DNA of 64,000 nucleotides. Source: Cymodocea nodosa (lineage: Eukaryota; Streptophyta; Magnoliopsida; Alismatales; Cymodoceaceae). The notes beneath the pieces are model-generated. The model saw only the letters and a list, made by a program, of their open reading frames with translations, was not told where the DNA came from and ran no database searches. The translations under genes and the position numbers were made by a program. This document shows, piece by piece, positions 46,311 through 58,309 of the stretch (within the stretch, counting starts at the first letter, position 1; each line of letters opens with the position of its first letter). The stretch lies in contig CM072343.1 of assembly GCA_036874045.1 (NCBI GenBank), positions 14,342,001-14,406,000 of the forward strand, given 5' to 3'.

Positions 46311-47234
46311 ATTGTATTGTTCGTCTACTTATACTTATATTTGTATTGAAAAATATCTGATTGAATGTAAATGTAAATTATTCATATAAATGAATGAATA
46401 TTTTTCAGATGTTTTTACATTCATATTTGAGAATGAATGATATAATTGATGAACTATCTTGAATATTATATAACTGTTTGAACAATGTGCAAGACTATTT
46501 AAAAGATTTACAAATTTTCTAAATGACATATGCATGATAATTAGTTAATGTTGAAAATATCAACATGTTGAAAAGTAAAATGTAAATTCTACACAACAAC
46601 AAATGAACTGCAAGTTAAATATGCATAAAATGTTCAGATTTAAATGAGTTTAGATTAGAATACTGCATTAATGACATGTATTTAACTTTAATTAAGTTGA
46701 CAAAATACAGGAGAGAGAAAAAATATAGAAGTTAATACAATGAGTGAGTTTTAGAAAATTTGTTAAATGTTAACTCAACGAAGTAAGTCCGTTGAGTTAA
46801 CCTTAACTCCACGAGGTCAATAATAGAATATAAGATCACTCCGTTGAGTTAACTGTAACTCAACGAAGTTAGTCCGTGGAGTTAGAAATAGTAACCGACG
46901 TTAGTCTGTTGAGTTAACTATAACTCAATGTGGTTAATTCATGGATTAAGCTAAATGGTTATTCTTTCAGCCACGAATGAAACATCGAGGGTTTAGCAAT
47001 TACTAAAATTTAAAATTAGAAGTGGAACACATATCCATAAAAATAGGAACCATACTACACGTTACAAGACACGTTCTTACAACGAGATTCATTTGCATTA
47101 TGGACGTGCATTATAAATATGGAACAGAATGTTATTTACGAGTTACCAGTACTTTTGAAAGAAAAGAAAATTCGTTGGGGAACTAGAAGGAGAAGCAACT
47201 GATTCAACTTCATCCGTCAACAACCATTTACTGA
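46311..47234 (+). other. Spacer between ORF1 and gag, block copy C
   Basis: Non-coding and colinear with 883-1783. It contains the AACTCAACGAAGTAAGTCCG-type inverted-repeat array (46771-46945) and a TATA-like TTATAAATAT (47111-47120). Confidence 0.6.
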
Positions 47235-48380
47235 ATACAAAGCTTAAGACTGGTATGTAATTAATCTTCTGCTATTTTACTTTATGTTAAGAGTTTATGA
47301 GTACATGGATTCGTTCTCCTAGCACTAAATGATTAGTAAGAATACCAACACAGGATTACTCAACATAGAGGTGTACTGAAATATTTTCTGAATTGGACTT
47401 TAACGAAATCCTTAGAAGTGTAGCTAACCTTTCTTTAAAAGAGAACGAAGATATGGCTACTCTAGTAGAAAAACCATTAGGGGAAATTCTATATCTTGAA
47501 TTAGTTGATGAACCTTCATGTATTCGATTACCAAACTTTAAGGGAGATAGGTTTGAATTGAAATCTAATTATATTAGTCAATTGCCACACTTTCATGGAT
47601 TAGAAAGAGAGGATGCCTATTATTTCCTTAGAGAATTTAACAAAGTTTGTCAAATGATGAAAATGCCGAATATGAGTATTGATGCTATTAAACTTAGATA
47701 TATCCCTTTTGCTTTAAAAGATAAAGCTAAGAGATGGTTATATACTTTGTCGCCTGATTCAATTTCTGCATGGACTGAATTTTGCTCTATTTTTCTTGAA
47801 AAATATTATCCAACACATCAAACGATTAAAAAGAAAAAGGAAATATTAATGTGTAGTCAAAAATAAGGAGAATCATTTTGGAAATATTTTGAAAGATTTA
47901 AAGATTTACTAACTCAATGTCTACATCATGCAATGAGTAAAGCACAATTAATAGGTATAATTTATGAAGGCATAGATGTTTCAACGAAATCTTTATTAGA
48001 ATCTACTTGTTAGAATGGATTTTTAAAACTGTGTAGTGAGGAAGCATGGGTATACTTAGAAAACTTTGCAAAAAGAACTACATAGTGGAAAAACACGGCT
48101 GAAGTTATTACAGATAAAAGAATATTGCCAAGGGGAATGCATGAAATAGATTCAAGCACTATGCTTGAAGTTAAATTAATTGAGTTAACAAAGAAAATAA
48201 AAGAGTTATCATTAAATCAAAAGCTAGTAGAAAAGAATGTAAACGTTAATGACTTAGATATTATTTATGCTAGAAACTAGAAAGATAACTTTGGAAATTT
48301 TTATAATCCTAATTAGAGAAATCACCCAAACCTATCTTGGAGGAACAACAATTTTCATACAAATAGGGGGAGAGCATGTG
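47235..48380 (+). pseudogene. gag: Gypsy gag, block copy C, with predicted intron
   Basis: Same gag as copy A. The proposed first exon 47235-47252 has ATA in place of the ATG, followed by a GT-AG intron 47253-47368 (GTATGT...CATAG). Exon 2 from 47369 is in frame with the long open frame to 47866 (GEILYLELVDEPSCIRLPNF, LRYIPFALKDKAKRWLYTL, FLEKYYPTHQTIKKKK). Later parts retain AMSKAQLIGIIYEGIDVST and RNHPNLSWRNNNF. TAA 47864-47866 and further stops make it a pseudogene. It is cut at about 48380, where Sirevirus-like sequence (S3) begins. Confidence 0.85.
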
Positions 48381-48796
48381 GCAGCAATTATAAATATTAA
48401 CTATTGGCATTTCACTGTTTTCAGTTTTTACAGATGATGCAAAAATTAAACAAGACAAAGGAAGAAATATCACAAATCAAGAGAGCAATTACTTACTTCT
48501 CAGAAGTTAGAAGGTCAACAACTGGTATCAAACAAGGATTGAGGAAATTGACACTTCAATTGATACTGTGCTCGAATAAGAAAGAAGAAAAGCAGCACAA
48601 CATCAAAGGAAAAGAAGAAAATAGACTGCAATGATGAAAATATCTCAACATTTGAGATCCACCACCAACAGTCAACATTTGATGGAAAATCAAAAATTAG
48701 TATTCGAAGATATTGATGCATTTGATTCCTTTAACAAGTTGATATCAGACAGGATCATAGAAATCAGAAGATTGGTATAACATTAGATACAAATTT
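48381..48796 (+). pseudogene. Env-like gene C-terminus, element S3 remnant
   Basis: Broken coding sequence (MMQKLNKTKEEISQIKRAI, then VFEDIDAFDSFNKLISDRII) with heptad-like spacing. It lies directly ahead of the polypurine tracts, where S1b and S4 have their env-like C-terminal helices. Sequence similarity to those is weak, so the assignment rests mainly on position. Confidence 0.5.
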
Positions 48797-48802
48797 AATG
48801 AC

Positions 48803-48875
48803 AAAAAGGGGGAGAAGAAAATTCAGTAAAAGAAAATTGTGGAACTCCTTTTATCTAATGACAAAAAGGGGGAGA
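48803..48875 (+). promoter_or_regulatory. Two internal polypurine tracts, element S3
   Basis: AAAAAGGGGGAGA occurs at 48803-48815 and again at 48863-48875, each preceded by TAATGAC. A third GCAGGGGGAG run follows near 48901. Multiplied tracts are a Sirevirus hallmark. Confidence 0.85.
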
Positions 48876-49063
48876 AGAATATAGAAAATTACATAGAAGG
48901 CAGGGGGAGTATTCCCAACACACAAACAAGGGGAGAATTTAACTTCATTGCATTATATTCATTGTAAATCTTTGCTTTACTTAGTTTCTGTGTGACTAAA
49001 TGTATAACAACAATCTAAGGAGTGAAATACATGTAATTTAATGTAAAGGATTTTATCATTATC

Positions 49064-49076
49064 AAAAAGGGGGAGA
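49064..49076 (+). promoter_or_regulatory. LTR-proximal polypurine tract, element S3
   Basis: AAAAAGGGGGAGA, then T, then the LTR start TGTTAGGACCCTAG at 49078. Confidence 0.9.
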
Positions 49077-49077
49077 T

Positions 49078-50575
49078 TGTTAGGACCCTAGTACTTTGAT
49101 ACTGCAAAAACCTATGTGAGGAAACTAAATTATATTTCACAAATATGACAGCTCAACAAAAGATCAGAAGACAGACGAACAAATGCAGAAAGTTCCAGAA
49201 GATACTACTATAGAGCTATAGGAAAATCAGACAGTTACAAGTCTAAGTATCCGAAGAGCAAGTTTAAAGCAACAACAACACTATCGGACAATTAGATGAA
49301 ATCCTTGTTTAACTATCTGAAATCATAAAGCCTTCGGAGAGTTATGAAAGGCAGTTGGTTGAATGATTGGAGAGTTAAGGAGTTAACTATCTGAAAGCGA
49401 AAGGAAAATTGAAAAGTTAGAAAGGCTAACTATCCGAAACTTAAGTCATTCAATTTCTCACGTGCAGAAAGTCAGAACAGAAGCTTAAATGAGTTTTCGG
49501 AGAGTTAGAAAGCTAACTATCCGAAAAATAGGAAGTTTCAGTGAGTTACAGTTATAACCATCCGAAAATTAAATTATCTTATTAGCACTTGTAGAATTAA
49601 GAAGACAGCAGTCTGAAGCTCAAAAAGGAAAATCGAAGAGTCACTATAGCTAACCATCTTAAAAGTCAAGAGAGTTTCAGTGAGTTATAGTTATAACTAT
49701 CCGAACGTAAGTCTCATCACGTGTATGACTTAAAACTCACGTGACAAATAAACTTAAGTGGATTTTCAGTGAGTTATGATCATTCTTCAGAGAGTTACAC
49801 TGCTGACTATTCGAAAGTTTGAGAAGATTGAAAGGCTATCTTGAGATACCTTTTTAAACGGTAACTTACCATATTTAGATCTGCAAACTTAGCAAGTACA
49901 CCAGAATAAATCCGTTAAAGAGAAATTATGATCGTTGGATGTTCAAGCATAAATACACACAGATCATTCAATATTTGGTAGAGCTGAAGTGTGAGATTAC
50001 AGATACAATTATATACAGAGATACAGTATACATTGCAGATCAATTACTGATATAGAAGAAAGCTCAATTCAGTTTAACAAGGAATCGATTGAAAGTTGGA
50101 TTTTACAAGAAGATTCGTAAAGCTCTTCATGTGTTGAAAGTCTAATCCAAGAAGGATCATTTGGTTCATGGCTTCAACCTTAAAGCTTCATTTAGTTGTT
50201 GGTTTGAGTTTGGACCTGAAAACTCAAGAGGTTGGTTTTCTGGAGTTTATACCTGAAAACTTCTGTGTGGTTGGTTAGAGTTACGACCTGAAAGCTTAAG
50301 TGATTGGTTCTTACTTCGACCTGAAAGCAAGTGTGTAAGTATTGGTTGAAACACTTAGTGAAGCCCAAGTGATCCTTAGGGGTGGACTAGCTGAGTTGGT
50401 GAACCACCTAAAATTCCCTTGTGTTTCTTACTTTATTTCCGTTGTGCATGTTTATTTATATCTGATTAGTACTTGTGCAAACTGATTAATCAAATTAGTT
50501 ATTAAAGTTACAAATAGTCTTAAATTTACACTGATCACCATTCACCCCCTCTGGTGAAGTCATACGTTCCCAATA
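49078..50575 (+). mobile_element. 3' LTR of Sirevirus-like element S3
   Basis: 1498 bp, TGTTAGGACCCTAGTACTTT to about cgttcccaata. Same family as the solo LTR at 20358-21889. The U3 part (49240-49830) is a dense array of GGAGAGTTA / TAACTATCCGAAA motifs. The end abuts another LTR at 50576 without a clear duplication. Confidence 0.9.
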
Positions 50576-52018
50576 AAGGTTACACAAGATGAGGGTGAAT
50601 TATGTTTTTTAACATTTTCAACTATAATTGAAACTTAAAAATTAAAACAATTTGAAACACTATTTTATTCAAGGTTTCAATTACAATATACAATTCAATT
50701 TTCCTTAGAAATTTTAGATATAATGATATAACGATACAATGTTTCATCTAATCAATTTCATAATTACAAATAGAGAAAACTAAATTGCAAAATTAAAAAC
50801 ATTTCTCCATATTTGAGATTTTCCTTTTCTTCTTCTTTTGCAAATCTTCAATGACAAATATCTAACATTTTCTTCTTCATCGAAGTTGCTGAATTTCCTT
50901 TCTTCTATCTTCTATCTTCTATCTTCTAAGAGATTTTCTCTTGAAAGGTGTGTCCCTATAAGTATATTTCTTTAAGTATGCAAGGATGCTTTAATCAATG
51001 AGAATTTTATGTCTTTTATAATTAATTACCATTTCATGCATATCCTCTACGTTCATCTACAATCAGTCTCCACTCTTCACGTCTTTTATTTTACTTTCAA
51101 ATTTAAATTTTGAAACACATTCTGGTCCATGTTTTCCTCTCAAATTTTCTTGAATCATCAATCCTAGATCTTTTGAAAAATTTCCTACAAAATAAAATTT
51201 CTCGTCCAAAATTTTTTATCAAATGTAATAATAAGACATTGTGTTAATACTAACTAAATGTGTAAAATAGAATAGACTTGTAACTCAACGTGTCTAACTC
51301 AATGAGTTCAACATGTGCCATACACGTGACATGCTTCGTTAGGTAAGGTGATAATTCAATGAACTAACTCAACAAACTAGTATATATAAATGTTCAATAA
51401 TAATGTATTTATTACATGTAAGAATATAGCTTTATAAGTTTATAATGCTAACCTAACGCATTATTTTAGTATTCAATTTAACAACTCAACACATGTAGTT
51501 ATGTTAACTGAACGAGTTAAATATGTGCAACTCACATGATATAGTATAACATTCATAAACTTTCAATTCAACATGTGCATAAAACTAACTTAACAAGTTT
51601 GTTCATAAAACTTAAATGTTTTATTCACTAACTCAATAAGTTCTCACATAACCTCTTTTAACCTTTAAACCTATAACTCAACAAGTTCTCACGTGATCTT
51701 TTTACAAAAAGAATATTAACTCAATGAGTTGTTATCGTGCACTATACATGATACAAATATGTAACATTAAAACATATCATGTTAAATACTGATAAAAACA
51801 CACATTAACTTAACATTTAGTTATATGAAAAGTTAGTATAAATTAACGACTAGTCATTTAACTTAGCATAATTTCAGATCTATTACAAACAAATATATAA
51901 CATTAAACTTTTTCTATATGAATCAATGTTCTTAAATTACTTTTACAAACAACAAAATTAATTGATTAAATATAATTACTTACATTTTGCACACATTATC
52001 AAAACATAATACTCAACA
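50576..52018 (-). mobile_element. S1-type copia LTR (minus), slightly truncated
   Basis: Minus-strand start TGTTGAGTATTATGTTTTGA at 52018. The other end lacks the terminal ~12 bp (ggttacacaagatgagggtg corresponds to the cacccccctcttgtgtagtc region of S1b). It has no internal sequence, so it is solo-like. It carries the same CTCGTTAAGTTAG-type motifs as S1b, and 51440-51740 is homologous to gypsy LTR sequence at 19600-19860. Confidence 0.88.
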
Positions 52019-52684
52019 AGAGAAATATAAGGCAATACAATTACTAAAGATAGAATCAAAGAAGAATCAATTTAGGCATCTACCACTAAACATAAAAACT
52101 TCATAGCTAAAGTTTAATTTGAAATGACATACCATTGACATATGAACTTTGACTTTTATAATGGACATGTTTGAATTTTATTCTACCTATGTTATTTTTA
52201 AATGTTATGAACTAATGTTGTGAACATTTTTTTAATGTATGTGCATCTTATTTTTTTGATTTCATGATTGCTTCTATAGTTTCATTTATTTAGTAATTGT
52301 TATGATGGATGATCTAAATGGAATAATGACATTCTTAATTAATTAATAAATGATATATAAATATTTAATTTAATAATATGTTAATTGATTAATGTAAGTA
52401 ATTAATTCCTTGATAAATTACATTTTCACTAATTACTTCAATACATATAAAATGTATAATATAAAGAAAATGTAAAATATAATATCAGTTGTTTTAGATA
52501 AGAATTAAATATAAAATGTAAAATATAAAGAAAAGAGATTTAAAAAAAATCAATTGTTTTACATATAAAATATAATATTTAATACTAAATAAAATTATAT
52601 ATATATAACTAAATAATAATAATAATAATACTTTAAGTATCTAATACAAAGTAATAAAAGAAAAAGAAAATTTTAAAAAGAAAG
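52019..52684. other. AT-rich intergenic sequence
   Basis: No coding signal. It includes a first copy of the taaatgatatataaatattt unit (52310-52440), which recurs at 53450 and 53760, and a short (AAT)n run near 52611-52630. Confidence 0.6.
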
Positions 52685-53230
52685 TTCAACCTAACCAAAG
52701 CATAATTTTGGTCTAACCAAACATCCTTTGGTTTTTTTATTAAAGAAAAAGAATGTTCGGTCTAACCGCAGCACAACTTCGATCTAAGTAGACATCCTTT
52801 GGTTTTTTATTAAAAAAAAGGAAAAATTTAAAAAGAAAGTTTGTGCATTTAATACAAAGTAATAAAAGAAAAAGAAAAATTTTTAAAAGAAAATTCAATC
52901 TAACCGAAGCATAGCTTCAATCAAATTGACATCTTTTAGTCTTTTTATTAAAAAGAAAGAAAAAATTTTAAAAAGAAAGTTTGTGCATTTAATACAAATT
53001 AATAAAAGAAAAAGAAAAATTAATAAAAGAAAGTTCAATCTAACCAAAGCACAACTTCGGTCTAACCAAACATTCTTTGGTTTTTTATTAAAAAACAAAT
53101 TTTAAAAAAGAAATGTTTCAATCAAACTGACATCCTTTGGTTTTTTTATTAAAAAAAATGAAAAATTTAAAAAAGAAAGTTCAATCTAACTGAAGCATAA
53201 CTTCAACTTAACTAGACATCTTTTGGTTTT
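52685..53230. repeat. Degenerate tandem repeat with CCGAAG...CTTCGG cores
   Basis: At least five units share a ~48-bp core (ttcaatctaaccgaagca, acttcggtctaacc, acatcctttggttttttatt) separated by A-rich linkers of 50-110 bp (aaagtaataaaagaaaaaga). The core folds back on itself. The related sequence taccgaagcataacatcgg occurs at about 43526, more than 9 kb away in the gypsy spacer. Confidence 0.8.
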
Positions 53231-53446
53231 TTATTAAAAAACAAGGAAAAATAAGATAGAAATGTGTCTTCAACCAAGCTTCATGATTGGGTTATTGGTT
53301 TTACTATCATCAACATAGTGAACATCAATCTAAACTGGTACGTACAAAGTAATTTCATATCTATAAATATTATAAACACAAGTTACAACTAAAAAATTGT
53401 ATCAAGTTTATATATATATATATAATGTAATTTTCATTAGAATACA

Positions 53447-54060
53447 TGGAATAGATGGATGATCTAAATAAAATAATGACATGCTTAAATAATTGATAAA
53501 TGATATATAAATATTTAATTTAATAATATGACAATTGATTAATGTAAGTAGTTAATTACTTGATTAATTACATTTTCACTATTTACTTTAATTCATCACT
53601 TAACTTCATTAAAAATCAATTCTATTTAATTCTATCATATGCAAAAATACTCAAATTTTAATTTACGTTAAATTCTTGAACATACACAAATACCTAAATT
53701 TCAAATTCTTTCTTCAAATTATGTAAAATTCAAATTACATTAGAATTCAAATTCAATACATGGAATAGATGGATGATCTAAATGAAATAATGACATACTT
53801 AATTAATTGATAAATGATATATAAATATTTAATTTAATAATGACAATTGATTAATGTAAGTAATTAATTCCTTCATTAATTATATTTTCACTGTTTACTT
53901 TAATTTATTATTTAACTTCATTAAAAAATTAATTCTATTCAATTCTATCATATGCAAAAATACTTAAATTTTAATTTCCGTTAAATTCCTAAACATACAC
54001 AAATACCTAAATTTCAAATTCTTTCCATCAAATTATGTAAAATTTAAATTCTATTACAAT
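53447..54060. repeat. Tandem duplication, unit about 305 bp
   Basis: 53447-53750 and 53757-54060 are direct copies. Each starts ggatgatctaaatgaaataa and ends with the aaatacctaaatttcaaatt region. The first part of the unit also occurs at 52310-52440. No coding capacity. Confidence 0.82.
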
Positions 54061-55297
54061 TAAAATTCTAAGTGCACAAACAAATACTTATAATTAAACA
54101 AGTGGTAATTCTATTATTCTCTCTTTTTCACAACCATAACAAAACCAAAAGGGATAAAGAGATGGTCTTCCTCTCGTTTCCATTTGTGACGTTTCTAAGG
54201 TTACACTAAGTTCTTTTGGTATCTGAAAATTTGAAACTTTATATCCCCTTTAAATAGCTTTCTCCTTGAACATACGTACGCTCTCAAGAAAGCATAGAGA
54301 AATAAGGATTTTCTCTTTAGAGAATAAACAAAGTGCAGCAAAATGTAAGACATCTCCATATTAAATTTAAGACAAATATAACCATATATGTATATAGATA
54401 AGCATTGGTAGCCAATGAATACATGTATTACTAAGAATTTTTAGTAATAACTTCTACATCAATATGCCATTTTCAAAATTAGAACACTATTTGCCCAACA
54501 ATCAACTTGATCGATATACCAATTTTATTAACTCTTTGTCACAAAATTGATGTCATTTTGTAAAATCAATATGAAGTTTTTGCCCCAGTAGACTACCCAA
54601 CTAGATCAAAATGTTATGCCATTTTATAAAAAATTCAATATGCAATTTTTGTTAAAACAAATTCTTAGATTTCATATCACAAAATTATTAAAAATATTTT
54701 AAGTGTATGAACTTGATGCATTAATCCACAAAATAGATTAAAAGTTCTATGAATTATAATCTAAAGATTATATGAAAAATCAACTGATTTTAAATAGAGC
54801 TATTTGTTTTAGATTCTCTCAGATTTTGTTAATGAACCTACAATCGAGACCTGAAATGGGATCACATACTTGAGAGGACATGCTCATTTTGACAGAAATA
54901 TATTCTGGTAAGCTTAATATGAGACACATGGAAAGTTCACAAGACCATCTTGAGTTTGATGTAATTCATCCTGGTTTTTTAGGTCAGCCGGTTGATTTGT
55001 AATCTAGCAAACTGAATCCAATGATCACCTGCAAGGCAATAACACACATTTCAACTACCTTTCTAGTAGTACAACAGAGTTCAAAGCACGGACTTTCATT
55101 TATAACGAAAGGGTACAGGATCAGAAATTTTGACAAAAATATCAGATAGGCTGTCAATGCCATCCAAGTGACAAGCAAATTATTTCATTCCTCGTCCTTG
55201 TAGCTTCAATTTTGGAACTTCATTTGATTGCAGTAATTAGAGGCATTGACCATGAAATGCCGAAGAGAAAAGCTTCAAGAAAAGCCATGTTAAGAGT
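54061..55297. other. Intergenic sequence downstream of the Derlin gene
   Basis: No gene recognised. The part next to 55297 would be the Derlin 3' UTR, and 54880-55297 is less AT-rich than the region to its left, consistent with gene-proximal DNA. No polyadenylation site can be fixed by eye. Confidence 0.45.
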
Positions 55298-56676
55298 CTA
55301 CCTATTGAGTCTGTAACTCCTCCCAGTGAATGCACCACCAGTAGATGGGCCTCTGGCCTGAACAGGAGCATTAGTTGGAGCAGCCATGGGCAATCGAGCA
55401 GCTAATTTGTGTCTGAGAGCCAGCATGGTTAAGGGTCCAACAAAAGAAAACACGTCAGATTTATTCCAATTGGGATTGGAAGTGGAGTCAAGACACAAGA
55501 CAAGAAGCAATCCCTACATTGCCACGCAATAATCAAACCAGATAATCAAGCAGTTAACTGACAATGAACAGGCACCTAGTGGATTACAGAGTCCATATGG
55601 GTGATTAAGGATTAAAAGGTCACCTCTTATTAGAGAATTACGTGAAACTTTCAAAAGTTTATCCATTTACAGGTTATGGAAATCAATTATCTAAAAAAGG
55701 GAAAATGTTTGCCTAATTATTATACAATGGCTATCACACCTTTCAATAAATAGGATCCCTTAGAGCCAAATAATTAATCATGATAATTAAGGTATCAATA
55801 ATCCAAACTTCTTGGAACTTGAAAATGGAAAACCAAAAGAAAAGGGATGAATTGTGTATGAGAAGTCATAGGATACACCCAAATTGGAGTCCTCAATATG
55901 TCTCTTCCCCCAGCAAGTGGATGCAACACTGATAAAAAGTAATATAAATGCCCAGCAACAATCCCCAACAGACCTGGGATAATGCGAGTACCAAATATTG
56001 TATTCAGCCCAAGCATTGCCCAGGGTAAATAGAATGCCTGTGTGTACATAATGATTAGAAAGAAAAGTGATAATTAAAAGCAGCTATAAATTTCAAATAT
56101 ATGGGCTAACCTTCATCCGAAGAATACCGTAAATGTTAATGTTAGCATTTGGAAACTCTCTGCTCCATACATAAAGAAGCATAAACACCATGGAAGTTCC
56201 CATGAAGGGAGATCGAAGATGTGGAATAGCAGAGAAAGCCTAAATAATAATAAACCTGTCAGCACAAGTTTTTATAAAAACAGAATAATTCCCTATCCAA
56301 TTCATACATTATTATAAGGAAGAGACTTAAGTTCAAGAGAAAAGGTGATTAAAATTCTTGGACATAAATCCAAGGAAAGCAACAGGTACAAACCAGTAAA
56401 GAGAAAGCCCCAAACATCATCATCCACAAAAAATCTGCCGTGCGCTGATCAAATGGACCTTTCTCAAGTTGCATCCCATATTTTAATCTGCATCACATTA
56501 CAAAATCAGAAGGCCTTTCAGTACCTCACATCAAGATGTTCTGGTGCTAACAAACTATTAAGGCATTGAATACATATTTTCCCGCTCTGTCGAAGAACTC
56601 ACATCATAAGGAGTAGAATCCCGAAATTGAAAGAAAATGGAGCAAGCCAAAAGAAGCATGTAATTAATCTCCATAC
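55298..56676 (-). CDS. DER1: Derlin-1-like protein (DER1 family), 3' five exons
   Basis: Minus-strand exons at 56603-56676, 56394-56487, 56111-56239, 55877-56037 and 55298-55412 (stop TAG 55298-55300). All four introns are GT-AG and every junction keeps frame, giving 190 codons. Landmarks in order: WRLITCFF (the derlin WR motif), LKYGMQLEKGPFDQRTADFL, VFMLLYVWSREFPNANINIY, AFYLPWAMLGLNTIFG, GLLGIVAGHLYYFLSVLHPL (with the GxxxG motif), and a C-terminus GGAFTGRSYRLNR. Derlins are multi-pass ER membrane proteins that help retrotranslocate misfolded proteins for ER-associated degradation with CDC48/p97. Plant derlins are usually about 240-280 residues, so roughly the first 55-60 (exon 1) are missing. 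I find no such exon between 56677 and 58309. The loss of exon 1 raises the possibility of a truncated gene, or of a long first intron holding the transposon at 58310. Other plant derlin paralogues are possible. Confidence 0.9.
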
Positions 56677-58309
56677 CTACAATTGCATTACAAGGATACT
56701 GAGTACCACCAAAGAGCATTTGGTGCAAAGACAAATCCATGCATGATAGGAAACTTTCCATAATTATTGATTGAAGGATGCCATGATGGAATGGTCCTAC
56801 ATGGAAAAGTGGGAATAAAACTTAGGTACTATTTTGGTAGGATTTTCAGTGTTCAGATTTTTCCCATGATCCTATATAAACATTATTAACATGAGAGGAT
56901 AAAGATTTTTGAAACAAATCAGATGGTTTTTGCACAGTACATTTCAACTTCATTTACATAATGTGAGAATTGGCATTTTAGCCAATTCTTGTCGATTCTC
57001 ATCAATTCTGGTAAAATGCCATATAATCCACGCCAAAATTGGAAGTTTTTCTTTATTTCCAAAGAGATGACGAACAATTTCCTATAATCCATTGATATTT
57101 ATAACAATGCCTTTTACATAGAATTAAGATTTTTCAGAATCTAAACGTCCTAAAATCCTATCCAAACCATACCTTAGTCATGAGTGAATCCTACTCCATC
57201 AGCGTCAAATAAAAGACCAAGTATAGCTTTCTATGTTTTTTAATTGAGAAACAGTGTGGAATAGAACTCATTAATAGAAAAGTGAAGTTTGGTATATCTT
57301 ATTTAGTTATTGTATCATAGGCTACAAGAAAAAAATCACTGAAGTGACTGAACCACCACCAGCTTATTTATCATGCAAGCAATAACACTTATAATTATTA
57401 AACTATTGTAGAAATGCAATATAATCAAAAGGTTAAGTAGGTAGCCTCTGTGAAAGAATTTCCTCTCTAATTTTGATGATCCACAAAACTGAATAGATCT
57501 TTGTTGGAATATATAGAAGAGGAAGAGGCAAAGGAGACCAAAGAGAAACTAATGGAAGCCTAGAGAATATGCTTCAAGAACTTGAAAATGGAGATTGAAG
57601 ATGCTTAAAAAAGTGTGAAGATGCTTAAAGAAGTGTGACCTGAAGGAAAACTTGAAGATCTCAAAAGAAAGAGTAGATATTATGTATTAGTGTGTTATTG
57701 ATTCCATGTAATGCTTTTGCTCTTTAGAGATTATCCATAGGTACCATTCTAAGAATATTTTTCCCTGAAGCCTCTAAGGAAAACCTCACATAGGCAACCT
57801 TGATCAAAAGTATCCAGTAAAAATCTTCTAAGTCTAAAATGATCAACGATCTGCCAAATCAGATGTCCATTCCAAACCTTTAAATAGACATGACTTTTCA
57901 AACCAAGTGGTACACTGATCTTGAGATTACTTAAGTTTCTAGGACCCAATGTCAGAACAGATTAATGATGTTCTCATCAGATATCCATTTGCACATCCAT
58001 TGAGATGGTAGAAAATAGATCATGCTTTAGGATTACCGTTGGACACATACCCTGAACCTAAGTTGAGGTCACTTACAGTTTGGACCAATGTTTCTGTACT
58101 TCAGATATTCATTCCAATGCAAAACTAGAATAGGAGATTTTAGACGAGTAGAACAGATTAACAATCTATATCTGTTAAACCACATAAACTAGTCATTATA
58201 ACAGAATGGATAACGAAACCAAAAATGTTAATCCATTATGACCGAAAAACTAGCTATTACAACTAATGTTACATATTCACCTCTATAAATAAAACACTCT
58301 ATGACTTGA
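56677..58309. other. Unassigned sequence upstream of the Derlin exons
   Basis: No confident gene. It may be Derlin intron 1 or upstream intergenic DNA. A 66-codon open frame on the minus strand (57749-57949) has no family features I recognise and no splice context, so I leave it uncalled. Confidence 0.4.

Noticed and set aside
48803..49076. Possible G-quadruplex cluster from repeated GGGGG runs
   Set aside because: Each is a single G5 run in an AAAAAGGGGGAGA polypurine tract tens of bases apart, fully explained as plus-strand primers.
57749..57949. 66-codon minus-strand frame upstream of Derlin
   Set aside because: No recognisable family, no splice sites linking it to the Derlin exons, and it does not resemble the missing Derlin N-terminus.
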